Source: Siphlonurus alternatus
Taxonomy: Eukaryota; Arthropoda; Insecta; Ephemeroptera; Siphlonuridae
Length of the DNA: 64,000 bases
NCBI GenBank assembly: GCA_949825025.1
Contig: OX463786.1
Location: 11,832,387-11,896,386, forward strand
Reading direction: 5' to 3'
In this document: piece after piece, positions 59,205 to 64,000 of the stretch
How positions within the stretch are numbered: the stretch's first letter is position 1
Layout: each line of letters starts with the position of its first letter
The notes under the pieces: model-generated
Told to the model about the DNA's origin: nothing
Databases searched by the model: none
What the model saw: only the letters and a program-made list of their open reading frames with translations
Made by a program: the position numbers and the translations under genes

Positions 59205-62200
59205 CTGAAATAATTTACATGTATCAGTTTTATTTGAAATTTATTATTTTGTTAATTTTTTTCGGGGGGGGGGGGAGCTACCGCAGTTACAAAATTACGT
59301 TTTATGTAAACCGGGTTCAAAATCAGCGTCAAATTTTCTAGATGCGCGTCAGAAGCGCCAGAAACTTGCAATTCCAAGCTTCTAAAAATCACGTGCATGC
59401 GCACGTCAGTTTTTTTACCAATCAGAGGCTTTTGACGAGGCGTCTAACAATTGTAAGAAAATTTGACGCTGATTGTGAACCCGGCTTAAAAATAATCTTT
59501 TATACGTCTGAACCTGAGGATAAAAAAAGGCAATTTATCCAAAATTTTATGCATAGAGGAAATAAGACGTAATCTCATCTTTCTCCCTCAAAATAAGGCG
59601 TAATCTCGTCTTTTTTCCTCGTAAATTGTATAAAATAGGAGGAAAATAGACGAAAAGAGATGTTAAACAAGAAAAAAGGATGAAAATTATTTCAACTCGT
59701 ATAATTACTATATTATATTATACCAATATCTTTCTTGTGTTCAAAGATAAGTTGTTGTTCCGCGGCGGTCTCGATGGTGACCAGAGTCAGGTCGTGCCAC
59801 AAACAGAATCTCTCAGCCTCCTTCCAGTTCATCTGAAAAATAATTATATATTTCAACAAAATTTCAACATTATATAATCATTTACACAATTTAAAGGAGT
59901 GGAGATCTGTTGTGTTATTTCACACACATGGCTGCCAATCTCAGAATTAAATGGGGGTACTGTACTAAACATGAGATATAGGCTTACTATACTGTATGTA
60001 AACATATAGATATATTATCAAACTTTGTAAGGTTTTATAAGACACACATTCTGATATGATAAATTTAATATGCTAAATCAATAAAATTTATAAAATAATT
60101 TTGCTTTAAAAAAATGTTTCATATACTAAAAGTTTAATTATTGTACTTACGCTGTTTTTCTTACTAAAGTAATAATATTGATCTCCTAGTTGCACCATTT
60201 CTAGTTCAGCGACTGAAAAACAAAAAGTTTGTAGCAATTCTCTTAATTAAATTTCCTCCTTGAACAAAAAATAAACGTAATAACTTAAAACTGGTTAGTT
60301 TAATTATTTTCTAAATAATTACATAGAAAATAACTTAATTTTTTTCATTTAATATTTATATATTCAAAAATATTACGTGAGCTTATGGGAGCGTTAACTT
60401 GTCAAAATAAAGAACTAAAACATAGTATCCAATTTCAAATATCTTTCGAACTCATAATGTGTATAGGAATAAAAATATAATGCCAATTTCAAGAACATGT
60501 ACGTAATAAAATAATAAATATACGTGAAAATGAAAACTTACTAGTTAATTTTTTAATAATAGCTTCCAACATCTGAAAAAAAAAACACAAAAAATCAATA
60601 GTAATAATCATTAATGACAGGGGTAAATTATTTAAAATTTTAAATTAATAAACATTTTTTGTGATATTTGTATTTTTTATATTTTATTTTGTTTCAATAA
60701 CATTAATATTTAAAAAAATCTATCATATTTATTTAATCTTTTAAAATTGAAAAAATACGTAAAAATAGATGACCACTTTGCTTAACAAATTTTGTAATAT
60801 ACAGCATCGGTTCATAAAAGCCATAAGAAATTAATGTTAAACTTTAAACCATGATTATAAAAAGTTAAAAAATATCAAAACATTTACCTTAAAAATTTCT
60901 CCTTGTGAATTCTGAATTTTATAATCCTTCGATGATTTATCTTGAGTAATTTGTCCTATTCTTGCCTCGATATTAAATTTACTTGCATTAATTTCCCTCA
61001 GTAACGATCCCACAGTGTTATTTAACAACTTTGCGTAATTATCAACTTGCTTGTCAACCACCACTTGAAGTCGATTCTTTTCTTTTTTACATTCATCGAC
61101 GTCTTTAAAAAGCTGATTGGTTGTGTTCTTAACATCTAATACAGTTAATAAATGTAAATCAATTAAATTCTTTTCAAGCTGCATTACATTTTGATGTAAT
61201 TCTTGAGTACTTTTTTTAACATCTAGAAAACTTAATTGATTCTTTGCAGTTGCATTTTGTTCAATCATTGATAATTCTTTAAATGTATTAGTTCTTGAAT
61301 CTAAAACATATAAATCTGATAATGTTAAATTTAAATATAATAAATCTTTATATATTTTTTCAGTATTCTTTTTTACATCTGCTAAATTTGTTGTTTGTAA
61401 TTCTTTTATATTTAAAATACGTTGTAACATTTCTTGATGTAATTTTGTTGTTCTATTTAAAAGTTTTAAATTTAAATCACGTTGATTTGATTGAAGTATT
61501 GATATTTCTTCAAAAAATTCTTGATTTTTTTGTTTTAATATTAATAATTCAACTTCTGTTCTATTTTTCTCCTTTTCTAAATCTTTCAGTGTAATACCAC
61601 TTTCTACTAATTGAAGATTCTTAGCCTCCAAAGAGGTTTTCGTTTCAACTAACTGCTTCTGAAGTTGTTGGTTTTTACCCTCTAATATTCCACTCTCTTT
61701 AGATTGCCTCTGAAGTTCACTTCGAATTATTTTAATTTCTTCTTGTTGTTGACTAATTGTCTTAGAATTTTCATCAAGTTTCGACTCCAACACCTGATTT
61801 CTGTAAAAAAAAAAATGTATTTATTATCAAATTCTTATCAGATTTAAAAGAAAGTAAGTTGCTTATTGTGATTGATTTAATTATTAAAAATTAACATCAA
61901 TGGCTTCATTACATTAATGAAAAATAAATGCATTGTTATCAATTTTATCAATTACAAAAAAATGTTACTGAATATTTTTACAATTAAATTATCAAGTAAT
62001 TTTGTTCTGGGCTACATCCCTTGAGTTTGTACCTCGGGTTATAAGGAAGGATTTAATACGTGTCACATCATTTGCTGAGGTGAGACTGAGGGAACCGTGG
62101 AAAATCTCAGTTAGGACGGACACTTTTACTTTAGAGCACGTTATCCCTAAAAAAAGTTCCCCACTCCTCTGTATTAAACTATGAGATAAAGACGCTTTTC

Positions 62201-62576
62201 CATGGAGCGATGTCACGCGAGGCTTAATTGGTGGGGCGAGAAAAGCGCACTTGCAGTAAAATCGTATGGCAGCCATATTAGTGAGGAAAATTCGCTTTCC
62301 CGTAGCGATTTAATCACGCCGTGATTTTTCCTCGCCAAAATATGGCCGCCATACGGTTTCACAGCAAGTGCGCTTTTCTCACCCCGCCAAGCCTCACGTG
62401 AAATCGCTCCATGGAAATGCAGCTTAAAGCTTGTATACAAAAACGCATTTACGATACTCTGAGTTGTACAGTACTAGAGAGGGAAAGTTTCTGAGGTAAG
62501 AAGTGTACCTTGAAATGAGCTCTGAGTTGTTGATCCTCAGTTCTGATATCATCTTCTCCTGCAGATCAGCCACATT
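58984..62576 (-). CDS. C-type lectin with long coiled-coil stalk (3' part)
   Basis: Exons in transcript order: 62576-62509, 61800-60888, 60572-60542, 60212-60151, 59832-59724, 59204-58984. All junctions are GT-AG and in phase, giving about 467 codons and a stop. Residues 1 to about 335 are a Gln/Lys/Glu/Leu-rich coiled coil with eight N-X-S/T sites; the last 125 or so form a C-type lectin domain. The domain starts near LGDQYYYF, has KEAERFC, SWLGG, QNCIDM, DYGC and SFICE, thus all four core cysteines. At the calcium and sugar site the usual EPN or QPD is replaced by GRPERDN and the WND by WYD, so classic mannose or galactose binding is doubtful. Glycosylation sites and the fold imply a secreted or membrane-anchored protein. 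The 5' end with any signal or anchor is outside the window. Possible roles are pathogen recognition or adhesion (inference). Confidence 0.92.
59306..59487. mobile_element. MITE with AAGCCGGGTTCA ends
   Basis: ACCGGGTTCAAAATCAGCGT, CAAATTTTCT at the left; AGAAAATTTGACGCTGATTG, TGAACCCGGCTTA at the right. The 31-bp ends are inverted; the interior is not palindromic. The terminal AAGCCGG resembles family C. Confidence 0.85.
59488..59667. repeat. Dispersed repeat (ACGTCTAAACCT type), copy 2
   Basis: CTTTTATACGTCTGAACCTG, GACGTAATCTCATCTTTCTC, AAAATAGGAGGAAAATAGAC; same block order as 50365-50590. A GACGTAATCTCATCTTT / GGCGTAATCTCGTCTTT pair inside is a short direct repeat. Confidence 0.6.
59724..59832 (-). 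CDS. Lectin gene, exon with WKEAERFC
   Basis: Acceptor TTTTTCAG, donor GATATTG/GTATAA. 36 codons plus one base: MNWKEAERFCLWHDLTLVTI and onward, the first helix of the lectin domain with the first core cysteine. Confidence 0.95.
60151..60212 (-). CDS. Lectin gene, exon starting the lectin domain
   Basis: Acceptor GTTTTTCAG, donor AACAGC/GTAAGT. Two bases complete an Ile codon, then AELEMVQLGDQYYYFSKKNS, the N-terminal strand of the domain. Confidence 0.93.
60542..60572 (-). CDS. Lectin gene, 31-base microexon
   Basis: Acceptor TTTTTTTTTTCAG, donor AACTA/GTAAGT. Encodes MLEAIIKKLT plus one base, linking stalk to domain. It is too short for open-frame scans; called from splice sites and matching phases on both sides. 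Confidence 0.88.
60888..61800 (-). CDS. Lectin gene, long coiled-coil exon
   Basis: Acceptor TTTTTTTACAG, donor TTTAAG/GTAAAT. One base plus 304 codons. It encodes the stalk: Gln/Lys/Glu/Leu heptads, seven N-X-S/T sites and three degenerate repeats starting (L)DVKK or DVKN (spaced 52 and 29 residues). The middle (about 61250-61570) uses almost only A/T-ending codons. Reading past the donor gives only NVLIFFNFL and a stop, so the splice is preferred. Confidence 0.94.
62000..62125 (-). mobile_element. SINE copy, truncated body
   Basis: On the minus strand AGTGTCCGTCCTAACTGAGA, TTTTCCACGGTTCCCTCAGT, CTCACCTCAGCAAATGATGT; the same body as the 40001 copy. No head or tail could be delimited. Confidence 0.7.
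62186..62427. mobile_element. Foldback element, about 240 bp
   Basis: CCATGGAGCGATGTCACGCG, GGTGGGGCGAGAAAAGCGCA, CTTGCAGTAAAATCGTATGG at the left are mirrored by CCATACGGTTTCACAGCAAG, TGCGCTTTTCTCACCCCGCC, TCACGTGAAATCGCTCCATG at the right. The centre is CGTAGCGATTTAATCACGCC. It is GC-richer than its surroundings. Confidence 0.88.
62509..62576 (-). CDS. Lectin gene, first exon visible in window
   Basis: Acceptor TTTGTTGGACAG, donor TTTCAAG/GTACAC. 22 codons plus two bases: NVADLQEKMISELRINNSEL and onward, coiled coil with one N-X-S site. It begins in phase 0 at a splice acceptor, so at least one more 5' exon exists beyond it. No suitable donor was found up to 64000. Confidence 0.9.
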
Positions 62577-62619
62577 CTGTCCAACAAAGCACGAAATCTT
62601 AGTAAAGAGATGTAAACAG

Positions 62620-62770
62620 AGGCTGGTCGCAGACAGAATCGCATGATTTCGTATCGTATATGCTGTCGTATGATAAGAAATTTTAGAACCGGTCCAAACG
62701 AGAAACTTACGATCGTAAGCTTACGATCGTAGAAATAGCGAAATCATGGGATCCTGTCTGCAACCGGCCT
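62620..62770. mobile_element. MITE with GGCTGGTCGCAGACAG ends
   Basis: GGCTGGTCGCAGACAGAATC, GCATGATTTCG at the left; CGAAATCATGGGATCCTGTC, TGCAACCGGCC at the right. The interior has two CTTACGATCGTA palindromes in a row (62708-62731). Confidence 0.8.
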
Positions 62771-63066
62771 AATTATAATAAAGTCGTATCGGCTTATCAC
62801 TTATCATTGGTTTGACGTCACGAACCTTTTTCTTTGCCCTACAATACAATACTACTGAGAGTGTCATGTGGCGTCAAATCAAAGATAAGTGGAGACGACT
62901 ATATGGGTCCGAAATGTAAACTTTAATCTAATTAAAATATATTTGTACACATAAAGCAGTTTCTTGTAAGGGTTAGGTTCAAGTTTTTTTTTAACGTTTT
63001 TAAAATATATTTCCCCCCTGCATTTTCCTCCATGGGAATTAAATGAAGTTGACATACAATGTAGGT

Positions 63067-63192
63067 AGTACACACGTCGTCTTGAAAAACTTCCCACTTG
63101 CAGCCATGTTAATCAACATATCCTGCGTTATTCTTACGGGATTGATGATTAACAAGGCAGCAAAGTGAAATTTTCCAAGGCAACAACTGTAC
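63067..63192. mobile_element. Hairpin MITE family A, copy 4
   Basis: AGTACACACGTCGTCTTGAA, CACTTGCAGCCATGTTAATC; right arm GATTAACAAGGCAGCAAAGT, TTTTCCAAGGCAACAACTGT. Confidence 0.8.
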
Positions 63193-63540
63193 TTATCAAT
63201 GAATTGATATGCATTCTCTTGTCAATGTTTTTTTGCAGTACACAGGATCCAGCGTAAAATGGTATATGTTATTAAATTTTAAACTCCCTAACTTTCTATG
63301 TGATAAAGGGTTTCAACGTTTCAATTAACATTAAAATAGCCATTTTATCAATTGATAGCGTTCCCCCCCCCCTTGCCGATATAAGAGCATGGACATTATC
63401 ATCATACGATACAAAGTTCAACGCCACAAGAAAGAAAAAAATGCATGACACGAATTATATTATGTATTTTTTAACGTCTGTTAAAAAGAAATAAAATTTA
63501 AAATGAACTTGTTTACTCTCCTTATTTAAAAAAAAAAAAA

Positions 63541-63686
63541 GGCACGATTCACGAAGCAGTTAGCCAGAGGTTTCTAACCACGTTTAACTGTGTGGTTTAA
63601 TACGTAAAACAGGTATAGTTAAACGTGGTTACGCTAAACGTTGTTAGAAACCTCAAACCTGGCTAACTTCTTCGTGAATCGCGCCC
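63541..63686. mobile_element. MITE family E, copy 2 (best preserved)
   Basis: GGCACGATTCACGAAGCAGT, TAGCCAGAGGTTTCTAACCA, CGTTTAACTG; right arm AGTTAAACGTGGTTACGCTA, GAAACCTCAAACCTGGCTAA, CTTCTTCGTGAATCGCGCC. Nearly palindromic throughout. Confidence 0.85.
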
Positions 63687-64000
63687 AATTTTTTTTTAAC
63701 TAAAATGTATATGGTTAGTTAGTATTCTTTACTATAATAATTTAATTAATTTTAACAATTTTATTTAATATTCTGAATAAATTAATTGAATTAAAATATA
63801 ACTTGTATTTATTATTCCATAAAACGTTAACTTTTGCAAGGTAAATTTCAAATGCACAAAGTTATCTTATAAAAGTTACATGGCCGCCATTTTGTTGAAC
63901 TCCTGCAGAATCTATGCAACTATTCTAGCAGTTAAGTAGTGCGGGGTAGTTTTCACCACTTTAGAAGGGGTGAATAAAATTAATTTTTTGTAAATATGTT

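Larger units (their letters stand above)
59205..59723 (-). other. Lectin intron between last two exons
   Basis: Filled by a G homopolymer (59263-59274), a MITE (59306-59487) and, directly abutting it, a dispersed repeat (59488-59667). Confidence 0.85.
61801..62508 (-). other. Lectin intron in the stalk-coding part
   Basis: Contains a minus-strand SINE body (62000-62125) and a foldback element (62186-62427). Confidence 0.85.
62577..64000. other. Upstream intron or flank of lectin gene
   Basis: Contains three MITEs (62620, 63067, 63541) and a C homopolymer (about 63363-63371). No exon or promoter recognised. Confidence 0.5.

Noticed and set aside
62879..63097. 72-codon minus-strand frame as the lectin 5' exon
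   Set aside because: It overlaps a MITE, has no signal peptide and no donor in the needed phase.

Overview
The window looks like nuclear DNA from an AT-rich animal genome, most likely an arthropod. Genes are split by GT-AG introns, intergenic DNA is strongly A/T biased, and the background is packed with short non-autonomous transposons (foldback MITEs), SINEs, CT/GA microsatellites and one non-LTR reverse transcriptase fragment. There are no operons, bacterial ribosome binding sites or CRISPR arrays. Nearly all long open frames outside the two genes are chance, microsatellite or repeat shadows.

Region 1 to about 43.7 kb has no gene I can assemble. It starts with a minus-strand reverse transcriptase fragment (1-396) cut by the window edge. 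It then carries at least fifteen repeat families, among them a hairpin MITE of about 125 bp (four copies in the window), MITEs starting TAAGCCGG, long palindromes with arms over 100 bp, a 1.4 kb mariner-like foldback element (20.0-21.4 kb), and a SINE with a 5S rRNA-like head (25.46-25.8 kb) whose body recurs elsewhere. A few GC-richer islands (7.8, 14.8, 17.4, 30.2, 34.9, 36.8 kb) might be exons or promoters; these are weak calls.

Region 43.7-57.2 kb (+ strand) holds a coiled-coil protein gene. Nine exons from 48484 to 57185 join with perfect phase agreement and end at a TAG followed by AATAAA. A tenth, upstream exon (43720-43907) is also phase compatible and supplies a possible ATG. The product would be about 851 residues, mostly Glu/Arg/Leu/Gln-rich coiled coil. 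I do not recognise the family. One intron contains a duplicated, broken copy of the start of the next exon, split by a foldback element.

Region 58.9-62.6 kb (- strand) holds the 3' part of a C-type lectin gene, convergent with the coiled-coil gene. Six exons encode about 467 residues: a long glycosylation-site-rich coiled coil followed by a C-terminal C-type lectin domain with all four core cysteines but atypical calcium-site motifs. The start, and any signal peptide, lies beyond the right edge. Its introns and upstream flank carry several more MITEs.
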